From an uncultured Planctomycetota bacterium (GTDB taxonomy: Bacteria > Planctomycetota > Phycisphaerae > UBA1845 > Fen-1342), in the NCBI GenBank assembly GCA_900696535.1, contig CAADGM010000267.1, positions 1-57,231 of the forward strand: 57,231 bases of DNA, written 5' to 3'. The translations under genes and the position numbers were made by a program. Below the pieces are notes generated by a model. That model was not told where the DNA came from. It did not search any database and saw only the letters and a program-made list of their open reading frames with translations. This document shows, piece after piece, positions 48,715 through 56,509 of the stretch. Each line of letters opens with the position of its first letter. Within the stretch, counting starts at the first letter, position 1.

Positions 48715-49038
48715 ATGGACATGCGCATCACGATCCGCGAACTGCCCGGAAAGGATGAGCTTCGCGCGTACGCCCAGGAACGACTCGATAGTGCTCTCAG
48801 TCGCTTCGAGGAGCGCATCCGCAAGGTCGCCGTCCGGCTCGAAGATGTCAGTGGCGGCGATCGCAGCGGTGCGGACAAGCTCGCGCGCATCCAGCTTGCG
48901 CTCAAGCCGAACGGCGAGGTCATCATCGAGGAGGTCGGCGACAAAATTCACGCCGCCTTCTCGCTCGCGCTCGATCGGCTCAAGGCGGCCATGGGGCGGC
49001 AGGTCGGCAAGACGAAGCGCGGCGTGGGCCGAGGCTGA
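48715..49038 (+). CDS. hpf: Ribosome hibernation-promoting factor (HPF/RaiA family)
   Basis: A 107-residue S30AE-type protein: MRITIRELPGKDELRAYAQE, RLDSALSRFEERIRKVAVRL, EDVSGGDRSGADKLARIQLA and VGDKIHAAFSLALDRLKAAM. This alpha/beta domain binds the 30S decoding centre and idles ribosomes in slow growth. It is the short type without a dimerisation tail. ATG at 48715 has GGGAG 8-9 bases upstream; a longer frame to 48589 is unsupported. It is a single gene and converges on the CBS-domain protein. Confidence 0.86.
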   Translation: MDMRITIRELPGKDELRAYAQERLDSALSRFEERIRKVAVRLEDVSGGDRSGADKLARIQLALKPNGEVIIEEVGDKIHAAFSLALDRLKAAMGRQVGKTKRGVGRG

Positions 49039-49069
49039 CCCGCTTCGACTGGCAACGCCCCGCGCCACG

Positions 49070-50338
49070 TCAGGCGCTCTGCGTCTCGCGCTGCACGTGG
49101 ATGCGCAATCGATTGATCTTCCGCGGCTCGGCGGAGACGACCTGGAAGTGCACGTGGTCGTGCGTGAAGTGCTCACCGGCCGCGGGGATCTTGCCCAGCG
49201 TCGCGAACACGAAGCCCCCGATCGTTTCGTAGTCCTCCTCCTCTGGCAGGCTGATGTCCAGCTCGGCGTTGACCTCCCGCACGTGGACGCGGGCATCCAC
49301 CTCGAGCGTGCTGTCGTCGAGGCGGTTGATCGCGGGCGGCGGGGCCTGGTCGTACTCGTCGTCGATCTCGCCGACCAACTCCTCGAGAATGTCCTCGATC
49401 GTGCACAGGCCCGCCGTGCCGCCGTACTCGTCGAGCACGATCGCGATCTGCACCTTGTTCGAGCGGAACTCGTCCAGCAGCTCGTCCAGCGTCTTCGTCT
49501 CCGGAACGAACGGGACCGTTCGCATGATGCTGCGGGCTTCGAACGGCTGCCGCGGATCCAGCCGCAGCAGGTCCTTCGCGTACACCACGCCCACCACGTG
49601 ATCGATCGTCTCCTCGAAGACCGGAATGCGCGAGTGGCCCTTGTTCAGAATCAGCCGCCGAAAGTCTTCGTACGTCGCGCTCAGCGGCAGGGCATTCATA
49701 TCGGTGCGCGGCGTCATGATCGCACTCACCGGCGTCTCGCGAAGCTGGATGATCGACTCGATCATCTCCTTCTGACCCTCGTCCACTGCCCCGTGCGCTT
49801 CGCCCTCGGACACGGCGTCCAGAATCTCCTGCTCGGCACGCTCCGTGGCCTCCTGGTGATCCGGCCGAGCCTTGCCCAGCATCCGCCGGACCAGCAGTTC
49901 CACTCCCGCCAGCAATCGACCGACCGGCCACAGCAGGAGGCGAAGCCCTGCGAGCAGTGTGAGGCTGCGGGCGACGATGGCCTCGCCGGCATGCAGTGAG
50001 AGGGCATACGGCACGCCGACCCCCAGCAGTCCCAGCAGGGTCAGGGTCACGAGTGCGCACGCGATCAGCGTGGCCATCCCCACCGACCCCCGGCCCAGCA
50101 CGGACACCGACCAGACGTATGCGCCCGCGAAGACCGCGCATGTAAGTACAAGTCGGCAAAGACTTAATATCGTTTGGAGCTCGGATTCGTGCCGGTCAAG
50201 CCATGGAATCCAGCGGCCGCGCTCGCCATTGCGGATGAACTCGGAAAGCCTCGAGCGCGACAGGATCGGCAACGCGAATGCCAGCGTCGAGATATAGAGG
50301 AGCAGCCCGAGCAGGGCGACCCCAAGTGCGACAAGCAA
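49070..50338 (-). CDS. CNNM/CorC-like membrane protein with CBS domains
   Basis: A 422-residue protein of the DUF21-CBS-CorC_HlyC family. The N-terminus has four hydrophobic segments (LVALGVALLGLLLYISTLAF, LVLTCAVFAGAYVWSVSVLG, LIACALVTLTLLGLLGVGVP, SLTLLAGLRLLLWPVGRLLA). Next is the signature EMIESIIQLRETPVSAIMTP, then a CBS pair (HSRIPVFEETIDHVVGVVYA and VQIAIVLDEYGGTAGLCTIE) and a C-terminal CorC_HlyC domain (INRLDDSTLEVDARVHV, ETIGGFVFATLGKIP). Members move or sense Mg2+ and other divalent cations, though many are annotated as hemolysins. It lies downstream of the mnmE-like gene, 87 bases away. Confidence 0.9.
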   Translation of the reverse strand: MLVALGVALLGLLLYISTLAFALPILSRSRLSEFIRNGERGRWIPWLDRHESELQTILSLCRLVLTCAVFAGAYVWSVSVLGRGSVGMATLIACALVTLTLLGLLGVGVPYALSLHAGEAIVARSLTLLAGLRLLLWPVGRLLAGVELLVRRMLGKARPDHQEATERAEQEILDAVSEGEAHGAVDEGQKEMIESIIQLRETPVSAIMTPRTDMNALPLSATYEDFRRLILNKGHSRIPVFEETIDHVVGVVYAKDLLRLDPRQPFEARSIMRTVPFVPETKTLDELLDEFRSNKVQIAIVLDEYGGTAGLCTIEDILEELVGEIDDEYDQAPPPAINRLDDSTLEVDARVHVREVNAELDISLPEEEDYETIGGFVFATLGKIPAAGEHFTHDHVHFQVVSAEPRKINRLRIHVQRETQSA

Positions 50339-50425
50339 CGAAACGTCTCCGTTACCGGACAGCGGGGCTGGTTTATCGCTTCCCGGCGACTTGGTCGCTG
50401 GCCAGCCCGAGTAATGCTATCGCCT

Positions 50426-51646
50426 TCAATCGGATTGCCGCAACCCGCCTCTGCACGGCGGCAGCGGCCAATCCGGGTGGGCTACTGACTGTAAGTAGTT
50501 TTTGTAAATAGGTTTATGGGATATCGAGTCCGCCGCCAGCCGCAGCAATCGCCGTTGCCGGCCGGACCATGCCGCCGGTGCCTCCAGTGCGTCGGGTTCC
50601 CGTCCGGCCGCCATCAACACCTGCCGGCGCAACTCGTCCAGCCCGGTTCCGGTCCGGGCTGAGATGACGACGGCGCACTCTGCCCACTCTCCGGGAAGCA
50701 CGCTCGGCGCTGCCGGCGTCGCTGCGGCGATGTCGGCCTTGTTGAGCCCGACAGCCATCGGGAGCGGACCCTCCCAGCAACGCACGAAACGCGCGATCTC
50801 GTTTGCGGCCGCCGTCGAGTCGAGCACCACGACGACGCCGTCGGCGGACCGCAGCACGTCCCGCGTTCGTGCGGCTCCAGCCTGCTCGACCTCGTCCGCC
50901 GGCTCTCGCAGTCCGGCCGTGTCAATCCAGGTCAGCGGAAAGCCCTCGACGTCGTCGTCGGCCTCCGTCCAGTCGCGCGTAGTTCCGGGACGATCCGAGA
51001 CGATGCTGATCGGCCGGCCCGCCAGGCTGTTGGCGAGCGCGCTCTTGCCCGCGTTTGGCGGCCCCGCCAGCACAACGCGAAGCGGCTTGGTGAACCACGA
51101 CACGATCTCGAACCGGTCGGCGATCTCGCGACATGCTGCTGCGCTGCCGGGCGTGGCTGGCTCGCCGAGCAACTGCTCGACCGCCGAACGAAGCGCGGCG
51201 ACCTGCCGCCCCAGCCAGGCCACCCCTCGGTACGTAAGCAGGCTTGGGAGCACGTCCGCCGCCTCTGCTTCGAGACTGGCGGGGGTGCTCGCGCCGGCCG
51301 CTTCGTTCGTCGGCAGAGTCGCGAGCCCGCACGCGTTGCCCAGTTCGGCGCACCGCTGCGCCAACCACGGGTTGCCGTGCAGGCACACGTTAATGTGCCA
51401 GTTGGGTGGCCCGGCGTGGACGATGACGAGCACGTCGTCGATTGCGGCCCCCGATGCATCCACGAAGGCGCAGCGTCGCACGTCGCCGTCGACCCAGTTT
51501 GCCGCGCTCACCCCGCGCGCCTGCAAGTGCCGTCGTATGAAGTCGGCTGTCGCCGGGCCGCGCAGTTCGACCACTGCGATCGCCGCCGGACCGCCTGCGG
51601 AAACGATCCCGCAACAGGAGGCTGTCGGTGGGGCGAACGGGCTCAC
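50426..51646 (-). CDS. Degenerate MnmE/TrmE-like GTPase
   Basis: A 406-residue TRAFAC GTPase like MnmE. The G motifs are VVLAGPPNAGKSALANSLAG (G1), GTTRDWTEA (G2), LTWIDTAGLREPADEVEQAG (G3), GLNKADI (G4) and VISARTGTGLDELRRQV (G5). The N-terminal half keeps IVSAGGPAAIAVVELRGPAT and DDVLVIVHAGPPN but lacks the folate-site stretch (EPGEFT.RAFLNGK). The C-terminus lacks the catalytic Cys tail (CIGK) and ends in an unrelated, AT-rich coded tail (HKPIYKNYLQ). tRNA wobble modification is therefore doubtful. GTG at 51646 overlaps the coaX stop (GTGA), so it is coupled to coaX. Confidence 0.75.
   Translation of the reverse strand: MSPFAPPTASCCGIVSAGGPAAIAVVELRGPATADFIRRHLQARGVSAANWVDGDVRRCAFVDASGAAIDDVLVIVHAGPPNWHINVCLHGNPWLAQRCAELGNACGLATLPTNEAAGASTPASLEAEAADVLPSLLTYRGVAWLGRQVAALRSAVEQLLGEPATPGSAAACREIADRFEIVSWFTKPLRVVLAGPPNAGKSALANSLAGRPISIVSDRPGTTRDWTEADDDVEGFPLTWIDTAGLREPADEVEQAGAARTRDVLRSADGVVVVLDSTAAANEIARFVRCWEGPLPMAVGLNKADIAAATPAAPSVLPGEWAECAVVISARTGTGLDELRRQVLMAAGREPDALEAPAAWSGRQRRLLRLAADSISHKPIYKNYLQSVAHPDWPLPPCRGGLRQSD
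50432..50474 (-). other. Imperfect nested hairpin at the 3' end of the mnmE-like gene
   Basis: GGATTGCCGC (50432-50441) pairs with GCGGCCAATCC (50464-50474, one bulge), and an inner CCGCC/GGCGG stem nests inside. It lies within the last codons of the frame. Such terminator-like structure inside coding sequence supports the idea that the original gene ended earlier or lost its end. Confidence 0.45.
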
Positions 51647-52422
51647 GGCTGGCCGGCGGCTCGACGATACGCCAGGGCGACCCCCATCAAGCACAAGTCC
51701 GGCACGACCGAGTCGACGAACTCGGCCAGCTCTGCCATCATCGGCGCATTTCCGCCGGTGAGGACGAGCTGTGGCCACTCGCGCAGGTCGCTCGCGAACC
51801 GCTCCACGATCTCGCGCAGCGCGCCGAGCAGTCCGTAGGTCACGCCGCTCACGATCGCGTCGTGCGTATTGCGGCCGAAGACACCGTTCGGGCGCTCGAC
51901 TGTCACGAGTGGAAGCTGCGCTGTTTGCGTATGCAGCGCGCGGTAGGACATGTCCAGGCCGGGCAGGATGACGCCGCCGAGGAAACGCCCCTCGGGCGAG
52001 ACACAGTCCACGGTCAGCGCCGTTCCGAACGACGCCACGGCGCAGGCGCCCCCGATGCGCTCGTGTGCGGCCGCGGCGGAACAGACTCGGTCAACGCCGA
52101 CCTCGTCCGGGTTATCGATTTCGAGCGGCATGGGCAGGGGCAGGTCGTCCCGAACGCGAAGCGCCTCGACGCCCGCGATACCCTCGAGCGCATCCTGAAC
52201 GCGCCGCGTCTCGCGCGGATTGACCGAACCGATGACCAGGGCCCGCCGACTGCCCCCCACCGCCGCCCACGCGGATTCGAAGGTCGCTTGCCACGCGTCG
52301 GGGCGGCTGATCTCGACGCGCTGGGCATCGTGCAGGCCGTCGCTGTCCCACACGCCCAGCGCGATGCGCGTATTGCCGATGTCAACGGCGAGCAGCGCGT
52401 CGGCGGTTTCCACGCGGGGCAT
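51643..52422 (-). CDS. coaX: Type III pantothenate kinase
   Basis: A 259-residue CoaX, the first enzyme of coenzyme A synthesis. Family marks are LLAVDIGNTRIALGVWD (phosphate loop), NPDEVGVDRVCSAAAAHERI (catalytic Asp), VASFGTALTVDCVSPEGRFL and GGVILPGLDMSYRALHTQTA, with VTYGLLGALREIVERF later. Type III enzymes are insensitive to CoA feedback. ATG at 52422 is chosen; GGAG lies about 11 bases upstream, and the earlier frame to 52473 has no better site. The stop overlaps the mnmE-like start by 4 bases. Confidence 0.94.
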   Translation of the reverse strand: MPRVETADALLAVDIGNTRIALGVWDSDGLHDAQRVEISRPDAWQATFESAWAAVGGSRRALVIGSVNPRETRRVQDALEGIAGVEALRVRDDLPLPMPLEIDNPDEVGVDRVCSAAAAHERIGGACAVASFGTALTVDCVSPEGRFLGGVILPGLDMSYRALHTQTAQLPLVTVERPNGVFGRNTHDAIVSGVTYGLLGALREIVERFASDLREWPQLVLTGGNAPMMAELAEFVDSVVPDLCLMGVALAYRRAAGQP

Positions 52423-52556
52423 GACAGACCCACTCCAGAGAGGACCAGCAATCACTCCGTTCCCGCTGCGCACGATAAACGACTCGCGCGGCGGCCTGCA
52501 AGCAAGATCAAGTGGAGGATTCCGCGCGGCGGCGGCCGTCCATCACGCCGCGCCGC

Positions 52557-54020
52557 TCACCCGTCGGGAGCCGGCGCACGCAAGGCGCGCTTCAGGATTT
52601 TGCCCGTTGGCCCGCGCGGGAGGTCTCCACCGATGTAGACGCGGCGCGGGACCTTGTAGCCCGCCAGGTGTTCGCGGCAAAAGGCGCGAAGTGCGTTCTC
52701 GTCGCACGGCGGGGCGTCGGGCATGAGCGTCACGAATGCGACGGGCAACTCGCCGCGGATGTCGTCGCGCGTGCCAATGACCGCGGCCTCGCTGATCGAC
52801 GGGTGCTGGAGCAGCACGCGCTCGATCTCGCTCGGGTACACGTTCTCGCCGCCGACGATCATCATCTCCTTGGCTCGGCCCGTAATGAAGACGAACCCGT
52901 CCGCGTCGACATGGCCCACGTCGCCGGTGAAGAGTGCGCCGTCCCGGATGGCGCGGCTGGTCTGCTCGGGCTTGTTCAGGTAGCCCTGCATGACGCCGTG
53001 CCCGCGGATCGTCAGTTCGCCCTCCTCGCCCGGGGCGACGGCGCGGCCGGCGGCGTCGCACGCGGTGACGGATATGCCATCCAGTGGCCGACCGACCGAG
53101 CCGAGGCGGTACGCCTCGTGGGTGTTCAGGCTCACGACTGGGGACGCCTCGGTCATGCCATAGCCCTCGAGCAGGCGCACGCCGAAGCGCTGCTCGAATC
53201 CCCGCGCGACGGGCAGCGGGAGCGGTTCGCCCCCGCTCACCGCCAGGCGCAGGGCAGGGACGTCGGCGCGCGCGAGGCTCTTGGTGCTCAGCAGCGCGCC
53301 GAACATGCTCGCGATCGTAATCAGCACGCTCACACGCCGCTCGCGGCAAATCTCGGCCGCGGTCAGCGGACTGAAGCGCGGCAGGTAGTACACCGCGGCG
53401 CCAAGCGACAAGGGCACGAGCGTCGTGGTCGTGAACCCGTAAGCGTGGAACTGCGGAATCAGCCCGATGAAGACATCGTCGGGTGTCATGTGCACCGCGG
53501 CGATCGACGCGGCCACGTTCCGTGCGAGGTTCGCCACGCTCAGGCAGACCCCCTTCGGTTCGCCCGCCGTGCCGGACGTGTAGATCACCGCCGCGATGTC
53601 GCGCTCGTCTGCGCGGGGCGTCGGCAGGTCAGCCGGGACCAGCGTCTGGTTGCCCGCGAGCACCAGCGCCCTTGCCCCGGCTGTCTCGACCAGCGGTGCA
53701 AAGCGATCGATCGTGAGCACGAGGTCGAGCCCGGCGTCCTGCACGATTCGGGTCAGCTCGGCCGGCGCCAGCAGGAAGTTCAGCGGGACGACCGCCCGGC
53801 CCGCATACCAGCAGGCGTAGATCGACACCGCTGCGGCCGCCGACGTGGGTACGAGCACGCCGACGCGCGGGCGGTCCGTCTGTGCGGCGATCTGGCCCGC
53901 CAGGCCGCAGGACAGGCCGCGAAACTGCGCGAACGTCAGCGCCAGGCTCTGGTCCCACGCGGCGGGTTGCGCGGGGCGGTCGCTGGCGTGCCGATCGATG
54001 GGATCAAGCAGCAGGTGCAT
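52557..54020 (-). CDS. AMP-dependent acyl-CoA synthetase/ligase
   Basis: A 487-residue ANL-superfamily ligase. Adenylation motifs are AAVIYTSGTAGEPKGVCLSV (P-loop), IGLIPQFHAYGFTTTTLVPL, LLEGYGMTEASPVVSLNTHE, ALFTGDVGHVDADGFVFITG and, near the C-terminus, PRGPTGKILKRALRA with the catalytic Lys. It activates a carboxylic acid, most likely a fatty or aromatic acid, to the CoA thioester. It is on the short side for a long-chain acyl-CoA synthetase. No signal peptide. It is 135 bases upstream of coaX on the same strand. The substrate is not decidable from sequence alone. Confidence 0.88.
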   Translation of the reverse strand: MHLLLDPIDRHASDRPAQPAAWDQSLALTFAQFRGLSCGLAGQIAAQTDRPRVGVLVPTSAAAAVSIYACWYAGRAVVPLNFLLAPAELTRIVQDAGLDLVLTIDRFAPLVETAGARALVLAGNQTLVPADLPTPRADERDIAAVIYTSGTAGEPKGVCLSVANLARNVAASIAAVHMTPDDVFIGLIPQFHAYGFTTTTLVPLSLGAAVYYLPRFSPLTAAEICRERRVSVLITIASMFGALLSTKSLARADVPALRLAVSGGEPLPLPVARGFEQRFGVRLLEGYGMTEASPVVSLNTHEAYRLGSVGRPLDGISVTACDAAGRAVAPGEEGELTIRGHGVMQGYLNKPEQTSRAIRDGALFTGDVGHVDADGFVFITGRAKEMMIVGGENVYPSEIERVLLQHPSISEAAVIGTRDDIRGELPVAFVTLMPDAPPCDENALRAFCREHLAGYKVPRRVYIGGDLPRGPTGKILKRALRAPAPDG

Positions 54021-54207
54021 GACGGCCTCCCTCGTCGGCGCAAGCTACCGCCGACTCATTTCGGCGGCAACGCGAAGTTGCCCCGCCCCCGGCGCGGTGC
54101 CAGCGCGAGCCAGCAGCGTCGGACCTTCGGCGTCCGGCGCTTTGGAGCGTGTCACGGCGCCCGCCGCCGGTCGCGAAGAACCGGCACTCGACGTCCTCAA
54201 CGGTCCG

Positions 54208-55125
54208 TCAAACCCCCTCGAACAGCGCCTCGACGAACGACTCCGGATCGAACGGCTCGATGGCCTCGATCGTCTCGCCCAGGCCGACGAACTTCACCGG
54301 GATGTCCAGCTCGTCGCGAATGCCGACCACGATCCCGCCCTTGGCCGAGCCGTCCAGCTTGGCCAGGAACAGCCCGCTGACCTTGGTTGCCTGCGAGAAG
54401 ATTTTGGCCTGGTTGATCGCGTTCTGCCCGATCGTCGCGTCCAGCACCAGCAGCACCTCGTGGGGCGCCTCGGCGATGCGCTTCTGCACAACCCGCTGGA
54501 TCTTGGCCAGCTCGCGCATCAGGTGCTCCTGCGTGTGCAGGCGGCCCGCCGTGTCCACGATCAGCACGTCCACGCCGCGGGCGATGGCCGCGTCGCACGC
54601 GTCGTACGCGACCGCCGCCGGATCGCTGCCTGTGCTCTGGTAGACGATGTCCACGTCGAGCCGTCGGGCCCAGATGACGAGTTGGTCGACGGCGGCCGCG
54701 CGGAACGTGTCGCACGCCGCCAGCAGCACCGACTTGCCCTGCGACTTGAAGTACCCCGCCAGCTTGGCCACGCTGGTGGTCTTGCCAGAGCCGTTGACAC
54801 CGACGACGAAGATGACTGTCGGGGGCTTGTCGGCCAGGTGGATCGAGCGGTCCGAGCTGCTCCACGTGCCCGCGATGCGGGCCTTGAGGAACGGGAGGAT
54901 TTCCTGCGCCTCGGAGAGCTGCCCCTGCTTCCAGGCCGCCCGAATTTCCCCGATCAGCCCCGCCACCGCCTTTGGGCCCATGTCGCCCACCAGCATCGCG
55001 TCCGAGAGCTGGTCGAGTAGGGCCTCGTCGATCTTGCGGCCGAAGGGCAGGATGGCGCGCAGGCCCGAGACGATCTTGTCGCGGGTCTTGGCCAGACCCT
55101 TCCGCAGGAATCCGAACAGGCCCAT
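54208..55125 (-). CDS. ftsY: Signal recognition particle receptor FtsY
   Basis: A 305-residue SRP-type GTPase. The N domain begins MGLFGFLRKGLAKTRDKIVS. The G domain has FVVGVNGSGKTTSVAKLAGY (G1), LLAACDTFRAAAVDQLVIWA, VDVLIVDTAGRLHTQEHLM (G3), LFLAKLDGSAKGGIVVGIRD (TKLD-type G4) and PVKFVGLGETIEAIEPFDP (closing loop). There is no acidic A domain, so membrane binding relies on the N-terminal helix. It docks SRP-ribosome complexes to SecYEG. GGGCCC-rich sequence precedes ATG without a clear ribosome site. Confidence 0.96.
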   Translation of the reverse strand: MGLFGFLRKGLAKTRDKIVSGLRAILPFGRKIDEALLDQLSDAMLVGDMGPKAVAGLIGEIRAAWKQGQLSEAQEILPFLKARIAGTWSSSDRSIHLADKPPTVIFVVGVNGSGKTTSVAKLAGYFKSQGKSVLLAACDTFRAAAVDQLVIWARRLDVDIVYQSTGSDPAAVAYDACDAAIARGVDVLIVDTAGRLHTQEHLMRELAKIQRVVQKRIAEAPHEVLLVLDATIGQNAINQAKIFSQATKVSGLFLAKLDGSAKGGIVVGIRDELDIPVKFVGLGETIEAIEPFDPESFVEALFEGV

Positions 55126-55291
55126 GGGAGCGGTCGCCTCCGTGATCCCGCCGGCCGTGCCCCGTCCGCCCTGGGACGAGTGCCCGCCCGGTTACCGGGA
55201 AAACCATGATTGTCGGGGTAGCGCCCGCGGCTGTCCATTCAGGGGGCGACGGGACGCGCGGTGCGGGGGCCGCGCGATTCACCGGCGAGCA

Positions 55292-55804
55292 TCAGCCGGT
55301 CGCGTCGGTTTCTCTCCCCGTGGATGCCGGCGGCGCGCTCGCGGCGAGAATCTCCCGACGCAGGCCGTCCAGCACGCCGTTCACGAACGCCGGCGAGTCC
55401 GTGCCACCAAAGATCCGTGCCAACTCGACGGCCTCGTTGATGACCACGGCCGGCGGGGTTCCGGGCATCTCCAGGAGTTCGTACAGCCCGAGACGAATGA
55501 TGTTGCGGTCGACCGGCTGCAACCGCTCCAGCGACCAGTCGGTCACGTGCCGGGAGATCAGCGCATCGCACTGTGCGTGGTGCGCCCAGGCTCCCTCGGC
55601 GAACTCCCGCGCGAGGCTCACCACCTCCGGCTCGCAGCGCCCGCGCCAACCCAGGTCCACGAAATTCACCGGGTCGTTGAGGAACTCGCCCAGCGCCGCG
55701 GCGAAGGCGTCCCCCTGGACGTCGAACGCGCACAGCGCTTGCAGTGCCAGCATGCGGGCCCGCGTGCGCTTCGCGACGGCAGGGGCGGCAGGTGTTTCGG
55801 ACAC
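55292..55804 (-). CDS. nusB: Transcription antitermination factor NusB
   Basis: A 170-residue all-helical NusB: KRTRARMLALQALCAFDVQG near the N-terminus, then LISRHVTDWSLERLQPVDRN, IIRLGLYELLEMPGTPPAVV and INEAVELARIFGGTDSPAFV with NGVLDGLRRE. NusB binds boxA RNA with NusE (S10) in rRNA antitermination. It follows ribH after 9 bases, the classic ribH-nusB order, so both are co-transcribed. The Pro/Ala-rich C-terminal tail is extra. Confidence 0.95.
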   Translation of the reverse strand: MSETPAAPAVAKRTRARMLALQALCAFDVQGDAFAAALGEFLNDPVNFVDLGWRGRCEPEVVSLAREFAEGAWAHHAQCDALISRHVTDWSLERLQPVDRNIIRLGLYELLEMPGTPPAVVINEAVELARIFGGTDSPAFVNGVLDGLRREILAASAPPASTGRETDATG

Positions 55805-55813
55805 GGCGGCGCG

Positions 55814-56284
55814 CTACTTGCCCAGGACCGGCAGCAGGTTCGCCATCTCGATCGCGGCCCGAGCGGCATCGGCCCCCTTGTTGCCGGCCTTGGTGCCCGC
55901 CCGCTCGATAGCCTGGTCCAGCGACTCGGCCGTGATCACGCCAAAAACCACCGGGACCCCCGTCTCCAGTCCGACGTGCGCGACGCCCTTGGCGACCTCG
56001 GCCGCGACGTACTCGAAGTGCGGCGTCTGGCCGCGGATTACGCAGCCGAGACAGATGATCGCGTCGTGCTTGTCGGCTTCGGCCAGCTTCTTGGCGACCA
56101 GCGGGATCTCCCACGACCCCGGGACCCACACCTGCGTGATCTTCTCCGCCGCCGCACCATGCCGGAGGAGTTCGTCGATCGCCCCGCTGGCAAGGCGCGA
56201 GGTGATGAACTCGTTGAACCGCGAGACGACCAGCGCGAAGCGGTACGGCTTGGCATCGAGACTGGCGGAAACAATGTCGGGCAT
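55814..56284 (-). CDS. ribH: 6,7-dimethyl-8-ribityllumazine synthase
   Basis: A 156-residue lumazine synthase: [59 protein letters not shown] and [20 protein letters not shown], then [20 protein letters not shown]. It makes the direct precursor of riboflavin from ribityl-aminouracil and dihydroxybutanone phosphate and normally assembles into icosahedra. ATG at 56284 is preferred; the frame extends to 56326 without a ribosome site. No FMN riboswitch was seen upstream. Confidence 0.96.
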   Translation of the reverse strand: MPDIVSASLDAKPYRFALVVSRFNEFITSRLASGAIDELLRHGAAAEKITQVWVPGSWEIPLVAKKLAEADKHDAIICLGCVIRGQTPHFEYVAAEVAKGVAHVGLETGVPVVFGVITAESLDQAIERAGTKAGNKGADAARAAIEMANLLPVLGK

Positions 56285-56436
56285 GGTGCACACTCTCGGT
56301 CGGGTTCGACTGCTTCCGTGAATCATAGAGCCGCGTGCGGGCGGGCGGTAGCCTGCCGGGACACGCCACCCCGAATCCGGGCTCGCGGAGCGCCGGAGCC
56401 CTCAGTCGGGCGGAGTCCCGCTCAAGCCACACCGCT

Positions 56437-56505
56437 ACAAGACTGGCCAGGAGGCCGGTCCTCGAGGGACGAGGCCGCACAAGACCGGCCAGAGGCCAGT
56501 TCCCC
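56437..56505. repeat. Paired GGCC-rich hairpin repeats
   Basis: Two near-copies of an element, CAAGACTGGCCAGGAGGCC with GGTCC and CAAGACCGGCCAGAGGCC with AGTTCC, lie in the 225-base gap between ribH and the YD-repeat gene. Each folds: GACTGGCC with GGCCGGTC, and GACCGGCC with GGCCAGTT. On the minus strand they read in part as TGLWPVL-type codons, a translation pattern I recall from interspersed repeats of planctomycete and verrucomicrobial genomes. Confidence 0.6.
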
Positions 56506-56509
56506 GGCA

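Noticed and set aside
52557-54020. OleC-like ligase completing an OleABCD set with the KAS III-like and OleD-like genes
   Set aside because: The ligase is on the other strand, 4 kb away from the operon, no OleB-like hydrolase is present, and the KAS III-like protein lacks the His and Asn of OleA.
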